64,000 nt of DNA from Methanolinea mesophila (lineage in GTDB: Archaea > Halobacteriota > Methanomicrobia > Methanomicrobiales > Methanospirillaceae), in assembly GCF_017873855.1 (NCBI RefSeq), contig NZ_JAGGKR010000001.1:2175529-2239528 (forward strand). The letters are read 5' to 3'. The notes under the pieces were generated by a model, which had not been told where the DNA came from, ran no database searches, and saw nothing but the letters and a program-made list of their open reading frames with translations. Position numbers and translations under genes: made by a program. This document shows positions 27,738 to 35,299 of this stretch, piece after piece. Every line of letters begins with the position of its first letter. The first letter of the stretch is position 1.

Positions 27738-27776
27738 AGGATATTCTTATACAACCCTTTTGTTATGAATATTCCT
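27738..27776 (-). promoter_or_regulatory. Dyad overlapping the tupB promoter
   Basis: Left arm AGGATATTCTTATACAA (27738-27754) and right arm TTGTTATGAATATTCCT (27760-27776) are imperfect inverted repeats with one or two offsets. On the minus strand the dyad includes a TATA-like TGTATAAGAATA. A repressor bound here would block the basal factors. Confidence 0.4.
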
Positions 27777-27832
27777 ATAACACGCCGATAAAAACAGACA
27801 CAAATGGTTAACCTGCTGGTGTACCAACTGGT

Positions 27833-28186
27833 TCAGCTGGCTCCCGACGACCGTTCGATAAGCCTGGCCAGCAGTTCCTCCCCCAGGATCGCGATCGCCT
27901 CGTTCCGGTAGTCCCTGTTCATCAGGTCCAGGTACCTCCTGGTCCCGAGCGGCGTGGTGAGGATACCCACCCGTTCCGCACGGGTGACGAGTCGCTCCTG
28001 TTCCATCATCCCGAAGTAGGGGAGGACGTAATAATGGGGGACTTTAAGAAAATCGGCAAGACTGCGGGTGGTCGGGAATTTTATCAGGACATCCGAGGGG
28101 GTGAAGGTTATGGTTACCGCCCGGTCATGGAGCAGATGTATTCTCAGTGCCGCATCGAATACCTGGTCAATTCCCATTGCCGCCAT
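27833..28186 (-). CDS. Small winged-helix protein, putative regulator of the Mo/W genes
   Basis: The 117-residue protein has a likely DNA-binding winged helix at residues 38-85 (TTRSLADFLKVPHYYVLPYFGMM, then an ILTTPLGTRRYLDLM wing and helix). It lacks a TOBE domain, so it is not a full ModE. It sits directly upstream of tupBC on the same strand, with a dyad-bearing gap of 147 bases between them, and is inside the Mo/W cluster; a role in controlling these genes is inferred from position. Start choice is between ATGs at 28186 and 28177. Confidence 0.6.
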   Translation of the reverse strand: MAAMGIDQVFDAALRIHLLHDRAVTITFTPSDVLIKFPTTRSLADFLKVPHYYVLPYFGMMEQERLVTRAERVGILTTPLGTRRYLDLMNRDYRNEAIAILGEELLARLIERSSGAS

Positions 28187-28279
28187 AGTAGTAATGTTTC
28201 GGCGTCAGGTGTCTTAAAGAATCGGAGATCGGGTGATTACCGATCCCTTCGGATCCCTGACCAATGAGAAACCGGAAGA

Positions 28280-28492
28280 TCAGTGTTTTTGCTTTTCCGC
28301 GTCGGGGATCTCCTCGAACCACACGATCTCGGCCCCGACATCCTTTGCGATCTCTTCCAGTTCGAATTTCCTCCAGTGGGTGAGCTCCATCTGGATCTCC
28401 CCCCCGGTCACCGCGACGACGCGGTACATGGGTTGCTTGACGCCCTCGCCGACCTTCATCCTCGGCCGGACATAGATCTTCATCTTCGCCAT
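28280..28492 (-). CDS. Small conserved protein of about 70 residues, function unknown
   Basis: The product reads MAKMKIYVRPRMKVGEGVKQ, then RVVAVTGGEIQMELTHWRKFELEEIAKDVGAEIVWFEE. It looks like a compact alpha/beta domain with a C-terminal acidic tail. I recall similar small proteins in methanogens but cannot name a family. The ATG at 28492 has GGTGAT five bases upstream, which decides it over a TTG two codons earlier. It is divergent from the MoSto-like gene, with 53 bases between the start codons, so the two share a promoter region. Confidence 0.65.
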   Translation of the reverse strand: MAKMKIYVRPRMKVGEGVKQPMYRVVAVTGGEIQMELTHWRKFELEEIAKDVGAEIVWFEEIPDAEKQKH

Positions 28493-28545
28493 TTTCAATC
28501 ACCTGGTATATCAGTTGTTTTGTACATCATATTGGTTACCCATTT

Positions 28546-29379
28546 ATGCGATATAAACCTATCCTGAATGGCATGAGGCGAAGGTTCGAGGTCGAGAGCA
28601 GGCTGAAGGGTGAATCGCTGGTGAGACGGGAGATGCTCAGGTCGGTCTCCCCATCGGACCAGATCCGGCTGCTGCCGGATATGACGGTGGTCAAGATCGG
28701 CGGGCACGGGGTAATCGACTATGGTAAGGAGGTGCTGCTCCCCCTGGTCAGGGAGATAGGTGAACTCTCCCGGGAACACCAGCTCCTGGTGGTGACCGGA
28801 GGGGGGGTCCGGGTGCGTCACATCCTCGACATCGGGCTCGATCTCGGAATGCCTACAGGGGTGCTCGCGGAACTCGCGGGCAAGATCTCCGAACAGAATG
28901 CCACCATGATGGCTATCCTCCTCTCGCCCTACGGGGGGACGAGGATCCATACCGCAGATCTCCTCGAACTGCCCACCCTCCTGAAACTCGGCGTCCTGCC
29001 GGTCATCCAGGGCACCCCGCCCTACGGCCTCTACGAACAGCCGGCCGAGATCGGGGCGATACCCCCGAACCGGACCGATACCGGCGCATTCCTTGCCGCC
29101 GAGGTGCTCGGGGCAAAGGCCCTGGTCCTCGCAAAGAACGTTGACGGTCTCTACACGAAGAATCCCCTCATGTACGACGACGCCGAGTTTATTGCGGATA
29201 TCACAGCCCAGGAACTTCTGGACCTGGATCTCGATGACCTGGTCCTCGAACCGAGGGCCGTGGAACTCCTCCGTTATACCAGGAACTTAAAGGAGATCCG
29301 GATCGTCAACGGGCATGTCCCGGGGAACGTCACCCGGGCAGTGAAAGGCGAGACACTGGGTACGGTCATCCGGGCATAA
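28546..29379 (+). CDS. Molybdenum storage protein (MoSto)-like amino-acid-kinase fold protein
   Basis: The 277-residue protein belongs to the amino-acid kinase/UMP kinase superfamily and reads strongly like MosA/MosB of Azotobacter: RLLPDMTVVKIGGHGVIDYG, then LLVVTGGGVRVRHILDIGLDLGMPTG, RTDTGAFLAAEVLGAKALVL, KNVDGLYTKNP and, near the end, IRIVNGHVPGNVTRAVKGE. MoSto hexamers use ATP to pack polyoxomolybdate or tungstate clusters. Only one subunit gene is present, so a homomer is inferred. The neighbours (Tup permease, MOT1 transporter) support Mo/W handling. A uridylate or other small-molecule kinase remains an alternative. The stop is nine bases from mot1. Confidence 0.85.
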   Translation: MRYKPILNGMRRRFEVESRLKGESLVRREMLRSVSPSDQIRLLPDMTVVKIGGHGVIDYGKEVLLPLVREIGELSREHQLLVVTGGGVRVRHILDIGLDLGMPTGVLAELAGKISEQNATMMAILLSPYGGTRIHTADLLELPTLLKLGVLPVIQGTPPYGLYEQPAEIGAIPPNRTDTGAFLAAEVLGAKALVLAKNVDGLYTKNPLMYDDAEFIADITAQELLDLDLDDLVLEPRAVELLRYTRNLKEIRIVNGHVPGNVTRAVKGETLGTVIRA

Positions 29380-29388
29380 CGGTGCTGC

Positions 29389-30537
29389 ATGGCAGATCCG
29401 GCCGATCCCGCGATTGAAAGTAAACCTTCGCCCTACGCGCTCAGGTTCGGGATCTCCGAACTCGCGGGGAGTCTCGGGGACTTCGGGACGATCATCCCCT
29501 TAATTCTCGGCGTTTCCCTCGTTTCCGGGATGGACGCGGGATATATCTTCCTCTTCTTCGGGATATGGTTCATCATCGTGGGGCTGTATTACGGCCTTCC
29601 CATACCGGTCGAGCCCATGAAGGTGATCGCCGTGGTCGCGATCGCCCAGGACATGGGTGCCGGGGAGATCGCCGCGGCCGGGCTGATGCTCGGGGTGCTC
29701 TTCCTGCTGCTCGGGTACGGCACCATACTCACGACCATCGAGAAGTGGATCCCGCGAAGCGTTATCAGGGGAATACAGTTCGGGCTCGCGCTCCTCCTGA
29801 TCAGGACCGCGATCGGGTTCCTGATCCCCGACCCCTTCGCGTTCGTCGCCGGGATGGCCATCATAGTTGCGGGATTTTTCATTGCCCGGAGGATGAAGGC
29901 GCCTGACCTGTCGTCCCTCGTGCTTATCGGGGTCGCGATAGGGGTGGGAGTATATCTCAACGGGATCCCCACCCCCACGCTCCTCTCCGTACCGCACCTG
30001 GTCATCCCCCCGCTCGACGTATATCCCGGGGCTCTGGTGACGCTTGTCGCCCCCCAGGCGGTACTGACCGTGACCAACGCCATCCTGGCCACAGCCCTCC
30101 TCTCCCGGGACCTTTTCTCTCCGGGGGTTGACTCGCCGAAACTGTCCAGGACTATCGGATTGATGAACCTGCTCTCCGTTCCTTTCGGCGGGATGCCGAT
30201 GTGTCACGGTGCGGGAGGGCTCGCAGGCCAGTACCGTTTCGGCGCCCGGACCGGAGGGGCGAATATTTATGCGGGGCTAATCCTCCTTGCGGTCGCCCTT
30301 GTCTTCGCAGGCCCGGGTTTCCTGGATATCATATCGTCAGGTTTTTACGCAGCGCTGTTGGTCTTCGTCGCGATAGAACTGTTCATCCACGGTATGAAAA
30401 CGGATTCTTACCCGGTGACAGGGGTGGTGGGAATCGTCGCCCTCGCGACCTCCATGACTGCGGGCTTCGTGGCAGGCATGATCCTCGCCTACCTGCTCCC
30501 GAAGCCCTACGGGGTCCGGGAGAAGAAGGAATCGTGA
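29389..30537 (+). CDS. MOT1-type molybdate transporter (SulP-related)
   Basis: The 382-residue protein has about ten to eleven membrane segments and the MOT1 hallmarks: ELAGSLGDFGTIIPLILG near residue 25, LPIPVEPMKVIAVVAIAQDMGAGE near 65, and GMPMCHGAGGLAGQYRFGAR near 265. Plant and algal MOT1 proteins are high-affinity molybdate carriers without an ATPase. It follows the MoSto-like gene by nine bases with GGTG before its ATG, so storage protein and importer are co-expressed. Transport of tungstate is possible. Confidence 0.9.
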   Translation: MADPADPAIESKPSPYALRFGISELAGSLGDFGTIIPLILGVSLVSGMDAGYIFLFFGIWFIIVGLYYGLPIPVEPMKVIAVVAIAQDMGAGEIAAAGLMLGVLFLLLGYGTILTTIEKWIPRSVIRGIQFGLALLLIRTAIGFLIPDPFAFVAGMAIIVAGFFIARRMKAPDLSSLVLIGVAIGVGVYLNGIPTPTLLSVPHLVIPPLDVYPGALVTLVAPQAVLTVTNAILATALLSRDLFSPGVDSPKLSRTIGLMNLLSVPFGGMPMCHGAGGLAGQYRFGARTGGANIYAGLILLAVALVFAGPGFLDIISSGFYAALLVFVAIELFIHGMKTDSYPVTGVVGIVALATSMTAGFVAGMILAYLLPKPYGVREKKES

Positions 30538-30892
30538 TTTTTTCCCGGGGGCCTCCGACGGACCCTGATCGGTAGCCGGAGCACAGACGACCCGCGATTA
30601 TAAGTTTCACTCTACGCCAGGTGCCGTGAGCGAACCGCACGGGTGTTATAGAATTTAGACCGCCCGGCTATTCGATAAAAAAGCCCCCGGTCACAGACCC
30701 TGTGCCTGTCGGGTCGGGGAGCCGCAGGGAGGTTTCGCCCTGAAGCATGATAAAAAAATCAGTATCCTTCTTCGTTCGCGATCCCGCTGAGATGCGGTGA
30801 AATGTAAATCCCAGATTTAATTGGAAGATCGGGGAGTCCGACAGGGCCCGATGCATCACGAAAGCGAGAAAAAGGGAAAATGGGAGGAACCC
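30538..30892. other. Convergent intergenic region between mot1 and tupA
   Basis: No gene is supported. It carries hairpins at about 30689-30708 (CACAG-acc-CTGTG with GG/CC flanks) and 30725-30742 (CAGGG-AGGTTTCG-CCCTG). On the minus strand the first is followed by G5C and a T6 run (30676-30681), which could end tupA transcription. Confidence 0.4.
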
Positions 30893-31885
30893 TCACGCCT
30901 TGGTGGGGGCCACCGAGGGCATCAGCAGGGTTGCCGGGGATGAGCAGTCGCAGTTGAACTGGCTGCAGTTCCCGAACATCGGGGTGAACAGCGGTTTTCC
31001 GTACTTGGATACCCCGTACTCCCCGATCGCGGTCTGGGTGTCAGGGGAGATCATCCAGTCGACGAATTCGTTTCCGAGCTCGAGTTTCTGCGGGGTGACC
31101 CCGGGGTAGTACACGGTCATGACCGAGTACCTGTTCAGCAGTGACGCGCCCGAGGAGATGACCGGTACCAGGTCGAGCTGGCCCTTGTATGCAAGGAACG
31201 TGCCTTCATCGGTGAGAGTGTAGGCACCCTTCTCGCTTGCCAGCTGGAGCGTCGCTCCCATTCCCGAGCCGGCTTCAACGTACCAGTTGCCCGATCCCTC
31301 GACCTGGGTGGCATAGTCGAGCTTTGCATTCTTCCAGATGGCCTTTTCCGCGGAGTGAGTCCCGGAGTTGTCACCGCGGGAAACGAAGAATACTCCGGGG
31401 GTACCTGCCATACCCTGTTCGCGTATCTTTAAGAACGCCTCTTCCGGGGTCAGGTTCGCCACACCCGCAGGATCATCCGCCGGTCCTACGATGATGAAGT
31501 AATTGTACGCAAAGCACCGGGAGTTCAGGCCCGAACCGTTTGCGATGAATGCCGCTTCCTGTGCAGGAGAGTGCACGGCGAGGATGTCGGCGTCGCCGTT
31601 GATGGCGAGTTCGATCGCTTTACCGGTTCCCTGGGAGGTGATCAGCAGCTTGACATCGTGCGTGCTTTCGTACATCTGCTGGAGATAGTCCCACAGGCCG
31701 GTGTCGTAAAGGCTCGTGGTGGTAGCGATGAGCAGCTGCGGGGTTTCACCCGTGGCGGCGGTCGGTGTCGGCGTCGCGGTCTGACTTCCGCCGGGGGCGG
31801 GGGTTGTAGTGCAGCCTGCAAACAAGGCCGCTCCAAGGAGCATTGCTACCATTGCTGTAGCAATAATAAGGAATTTCCGTGTCAT
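30893..31885 (-). CDS. tupA: Tungstate/molybdate-binding lipoprotein
   Basis: The 330-residue product has a lipoprotein signal (MTRKFLIIATAMVAMLLGAA with LFAGC, C25 lipidated), a Thr/Pro/Ala linker, and a periplasmic-binding-protein fold that opens with LIATTTSLYDTGLWDYL. That TTTS motif, with SQGTGKAIELAINGDADI and SRGDNSGTH further on, is the TupA oxyanion-binding pattern. It captures tungstate or molybdate outside the membrane and delivers it to TupBC, whose genes are 3 kb away. A GTG five codons upstream is possible. A perfect 10-bp palindrome lies in its promoter (31944-31971). Confidence 0.92.
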   Translation of the reverse strand: MTRKFLIIATAMVAMLLGAALFAGCTTTPAPGGSQTATPTPTAATGETPQLLIATTTSLYDTGLWDYLQQMYESTHDVKLLITSQGTGKAIELAINGDADILAVHSPAQEAAFIANGSGLNSRCFAYNYFIIVGPADDPAGVANLTPEEAFLKIREQGMAGTPGVFFVSRGDNSGTHSAEKAIWKNAKLDYATQVEGSGNWYVEAGSGMGATLQLASEKGAYTLTDEGTFLAYKGQLDLVPVISSGASLLNRYSVMTVYYPGVTPQKLELGNEFVDWMISPDTQTAIGEYGVSKYGKPLFTPMFGNCSQFNCDCSSPATLLMPSVAPTKA

Positions 31886-31943
31886 GGTCTGACTTCTCAC
31901 GGTTTAAGCTGTCTGGAAAACATGATTAAAATTTTCATTTAAT

Positions 31944-31971
31944 AATCCATTTGTGTTAAATCAAATGGATT
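31944..31971 (-). promoter_or_regulatory. Perfect palindrome in the tupA promoter, putative operator
   Basis: AATCCATTTG (31944-31953) and CAAATGGATT (31962-31971) are exact inverted repeats with an 8-base spacer. On the minus strand the dyad abuts a TATA-like ATTATTAAAT, about 55-60 bases before the tupA ATG. The layout suits an oxyanion-responsive repressor; hisD is divergent, so it may also be affected. Confidence 0.5.
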
Positions 31972-32048
31972 ACCAACTGTTACATCAGGTGTACTACCAG
32001 GTAAAAGGGAGAAACATTAACAATTCTCCTGGTTGAATGTGATTTGAC

Positions 32049-33302
32049 ATGTGGCGAGAGGTAGGAATACAGGACTGGGTCCGCCGGAGGTCCTCCGGGC
32101 TGCTCTCCGCCCGGGACGCAGTGGAAGAGATTATAGGAATGGTACGGGAGGGAGGGGATAAAGCGCTCTTCGACCTCACCGAACGGTTCGACAAGCTCCG
32201 CCTCGATTCCCTCCTGGTAACGGATTCGGAACGCGACGCCGCATACGGCCAGGTGGACGAGAGGATTATCGAGATGCTTGTGGAAGCCGAGGCCCGTATC
32301 TCGCGGTTTCACGAACTCCAGAAGCCGAAGGAGCTCTGGCTCGAGGAGGTCGAGGAGGGGATTACCCTCGGGATGAAGATATCCCCGCTGGATCGGATCG
32401 GTGCCTACATCCCAGGCGGGAAGGCAGCCTACCCATCGACCGCACTCATGTGCGTGATCCCGGCGCGGGTTGCAGGGGTCCCCTCGGTATGCTGTTGTAC
32501 CCCGCCGCCGGTTCACCCGCTTACCATGGTCGCACTGGACATCGCGGGTGCTGACGAGATATACCAGGTCGGGGGGGCCCAGGCAGTCGCGGCGATGGCA
32601 CTCGGGACCGAGACCATCGACCCGGTGCAGAAGATCGTGGGGCCGGGGAACATCTACGTCACCATGGCAAAGATGATGCTCCGGGAGCACGCGGAGATCG
32701 ACTTCCCCGCCGGGCCGAGCGAGATCGCGATCCTGGCCGACGAGACCGCGGACCCGGAGTATATCGCCGCCGACATCCTCGCCCAGGCAGAGCACGACCC
32801 CCACGCAGCCTGCCTGCTGGTGACTACGGAGGCCGGGATCGCGGATGCCGTGGGGAGACACCTCATCGATCAGGTAGCCGGAGCGAAGAGAGCGGGAATA
32901 ATCGCAGAAGCGATGGAGAATGCAGGATACGTGCTGGTGGGATCTCTCCAGGAAGGAGTTGACATCATCAACCAGGCCGCACCGGAACACCTTTCAATCC
33001 AGGTCGCGGACCCCATGCGGGTGCTCTCCGGGGTTCGTCATGCAGGTTCAATGTTCGTAGGGCCGTATGCCGCGGTCGCCTGCGGCGATTATGCCTCGGG
33101 TACGAACCATGTGCTCCCCACCGCAGGATACGCCCATATGCACTCCGGACTCGATGTGCTGCATTTCTGCACCCGGTCCCAGATACAGTTTATAGGACGG
33201 GAGGGCCTGGAGAGTATCGGCGATATCGTGGAAACACTGGCCGATGCCGAGGGTCTTTATGCACACGGAGATGCGATAAGGATACGGAGAAGACCGCGGT
33301 AG
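32049..33302 (+). CDS. hisD: Histidinol dehydrogenase
   Basis: HisD performs the last two oxidations of histidine synthesis, L-histidinol to histidine, with NAD+ and a zinc ion. The 417-residue protein shows the family landmarks: [18 protein letters not shown] near residue 118, [12 protein letters not shown] near 198, the zinc-site segment QAEHDPHA near 256, and PEHLSIQV with the catalytic-region SGTNHVLPT. It lies alone; hisC is 10 kb downstream. It is divergent from tupA. Confidence 0.96.
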   Translation: MWREVGIQDWVRRRSSGLLSARDAVEEIIGMVREGGDKALFDLTERFDKLRLDSLLVTDSERDAAYGQVDERIIEMLVEAEARISRFHELQKPKELWLEEVEEGITLGMKISPLDRIGAYIPGGKAAYPSTALMCVIPARVAGVPSVCCCTPPPVHPLTMVALDIAGADEIYQVGGAQAVAAMALGTETIDPVQKIVGPGNIYVTMAKMMLREHAEIDFPAGPSEIAILADETADPEYIAADILAQAEHDPHAACLLVTTEAGIADAVGRHLIDQVAGAKRAGIIAEAMENAGYVLVGSLQEGVDIINQAAPEHLSIQVADPMRVLSGVRHAGSMFVGPYAAVACGDYASGTNHVLPTAGYAHMHSGLDVLHFCTRSQIQFIGREGLESIGDIVETLADAEGLYAHGDAIRIRRRPR

Positions 33303-33422
33303 ACCGGATTTTTTGGTATTATTGCAGTAAAAGGACCGCAGGATTCCCGGGAAACGCGCCTGGCCCCGGGGATTTTTCCGGTCACCGGGGGTACATTCAG
33401 GAGACCCGGGGCACTCCACTGA

Positions 33423-33968
33423 CTATTTTCTGCCCCGGTTCGGCACGACGAAAAGAATTCCCCCCAGCAGGACCGCTCCCACAACCGAGGGGAGTGCGAG
33501 GGGCACCGGCGGGGCTTCATCCGGGGCAGAGAAGGTGATGTTGACCGCGGCGTTATCCTGCCGGGACATATGCTGCATATTGACCGGTACACTTACCACA
33601 TGCACGGTATAGGTCCCGGGGTGAAGTGACCCCACCATGTATCCCGTATTCCATTCGTATTCCCACCGGCCGTCGGGTCCGACATGGGCGGAACTGAAGT
33701 AGCCCTGGCCGGCGGGAAGGTTTAAGTTCTCCATGGTCACCCCCCGGGCGTCCAGGCCCGGCCCGGTGACCATGAGGTACACCGCGATGGTATTGTTCAT
33801 GGAGGTCGTCCCCGATATGAGGACCCGGTCCCCGATCGCGGGAGCTTCGGGGGTCGCCCCTATACTCAGGGCAGCTGATGCACAACCCGTGAAAAATAGA
33901 AGGATGAGACAAAACAAAGCCCATATCATGGGTTTTTGCATGCGGTACTTATTCCCCCGTGTAGCCAT
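33423..33968 (-). CDS. Small exported, membrane-anchored protein, function unknown
   Basis: The 181-residue product has a signal segment (MIWALFCLILLFFTGCASAA), a beta-rich extracytoplasmic domain (ATPEAPAIGDRVLISGTTSM; GRWEYEWNTGYMVGSLHPGTYTVHVV) and a C-terminal helix ending in VPNRGRK. This layout and the Ig-like beta domain resemble surface proteins common in Methanomicrobiales. The ATG at 33968 is used; one nine codons later is possible. It follows the BrxD-like ATPase by 29 bases and may be the last gene of that operon. Confidence 0.65.
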   Translation of the reverse strand: MATRGNKYRMQKPMIWALFCLILLFFTGCASAALSIGATPEAPAIGDRVLISGTTSMNNTIAVYLMVTGPGLDARGVTMENLNLPAGQGYFSSAHVGPDGRWEYEWNTGYMVGSLHPGTYTVHVVSVPVNMQHMSRQDNAAVNITFSAPDEAPPVPLALPSVVGAVLLGGILFVVPNRGRK

Positions 33969-33997
33969 TGAACCTTTGCATAAGGGATCGTCCCGGA

Positions 33998-35299
33998 TCA
34001 GAACTCCACCACCATCACCGCTTCCTCCTCCTGGGTGAGCTCTCCTTTCAGGGCAGAGGCGTCGAACTGGTAGCTGGTCCATGGATCGTAATCCTCGTAT
34101 AATTCGCATTTATCCAGGACATCGACGAACTCCTTGAGGAAGATACGGGGTATCACGTCCACTCTCCCCCCGAACCGGTTGGTGATCTTCTGGATCATCG
34201 CCCGTATGAACCGGTGGGAGACCCTGCTCTTATCGACCTCGGTATACGCCCGCGAGTAGATATCGCAGACTTTCTCGGCTACCTGCTGCAGTTTCTTCGC
34301 ATCGAACCGGGAGAGGATGATCTGAGGCTGGCGGGGATTCTTGAACTCATCCTTCTGGACGACGGATATCCGGTCGTAAAGTGGCGGAAGCGAACGGATT
34401 CCCCGGGGACCTTCGAAGAATGCAGGGGTGCCGGTGAAGAGGAAATAGGTGTGGGGCATCTCCCCCCGGTCTACCGCATCGATGATCCGCTGGAGGGTGG
34501 TGTAGCCCTTCTCCCTCTGGTTCCTGGGAAGGGCCTGTGTGTTTTCTACCTCGTCCACTGCGATGGCGAGACCGGCATACCCGGAACCGACGATGATGGT
34601 GGTGAACCCCTTCAGGAATGTGAGCGCCACCGATTCGTCGATATCTCCCCGGATCCCCGCTTTTTGTTTGAAGTCCCTCCCGATATTCGGCTCGGCGCAT
34701 ATCCATCCGAGGGCCGCCTGGGCGAGCTGGAAGTCCCCGGCGTTATGGGCCTTGTAATAGGTGCGGAGTGCGGCGGCCATGGAGGTATTCATCTCCGATA
34801 TTCCCGCGAGCGCATTCTCGATCTCTTTCGCGGTCGCCGTCTCCAGCGCCTGGTCCTCCACGGTGCTTCCGGAGACTTTCATGATCCGCTCCTCGATGCC
34901 GAAGAGCCAGGAGTCGATGATGGCTTTGGGGGCGTGTTCCTCCTCCCTGGTCCGCATCGTCGCACATATCTGCTGGTAAATGCCTTTCAGCTTGTAGAGA
35001 GGGGTGCTCGCGGAGATGGTCACGTGAGCGGTGACGAATCCCGCCTGCTGGGCAATCTCGAGGGACCTGGCGACCAGGAAGGTCTTTCCGCTCCCGTAGT
35101 CCCCCCGGATGAACTTGAGATCCGCCCCTCCCCTTCCGACATAGTCCAGTTGCCGGGCGATTACACCCTCTTCGACATCCACCCCGACCGCAATCCTCGA
35201 GAGCCCGCTCGCCGGGACTGTTCCCCTGCGGAGGGCGTTGATGATATTCTCGCTCTCCATGCGCCGGGGGTCCGCGTTCTCCTTACCCGGTATATTCAT
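33998..35299 (-). CDS. BrxD-like (DUF2791) P-loop ATPase
   Basis: The 433-residue protein has Walker A GDYGSGKT at 66-73 and Walker B LAIAVDEVE at 244-252, then the DUF2791-type segments TGTPAFFEGPRGIRSLPPLYDR, a GGRVDVIPRIFLKEFVD helix and ELYEDYD near the end. The opening IINALRRGTVPASGLSRIAVG also fits. BrxD ATPases occur in type 2 BREX phage-defence loci and in TerB-associated gene sets; no PglX, PglZ or BrxL gene is seen here. The ATG at 35299 has GGAGAG six bases upstream and overlaps the TPR gene's stop by 17 bases. Function in this setting is unknown. Confidence 0.85.
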   Translation of the reverse strand: MNIPGKENADPRRMESENIINALRRGTVPASGLSRIAVGVDVEEGVIARQLDYVGRGGADLKFIRGDYGSGKTFLVARSLEIAQQAGFVTAHVTISASTPLYKLKGIYQQICATMRTREEEHAPKAIIDSWLFGIEERIMKVSGSTVEDQALETATAKEIENALAGISEMNTSMAAALRTYYKAHNAGDFQLAQAALGWICAEPNIGRDFKQKAGIRGDIDESVALTFLKGFTTIIVGSGYAGLAIAVDEVENTQALPRNQREKGYTTLQRIIDAVDRGEMPHTYFLFTGTPAFFEGPRGIRSLPPLYDRISVVQKDEFKNPRQPQIILSRFDAKKLQQVAEKVCDIYSRAYTEVDKSRVSHRFIRAMIQKITNRFGGRVDVIPRIFLKEFVDVLDKCELYEDYDPWTSYQFDASALKGELTQEEEAVMVVEF

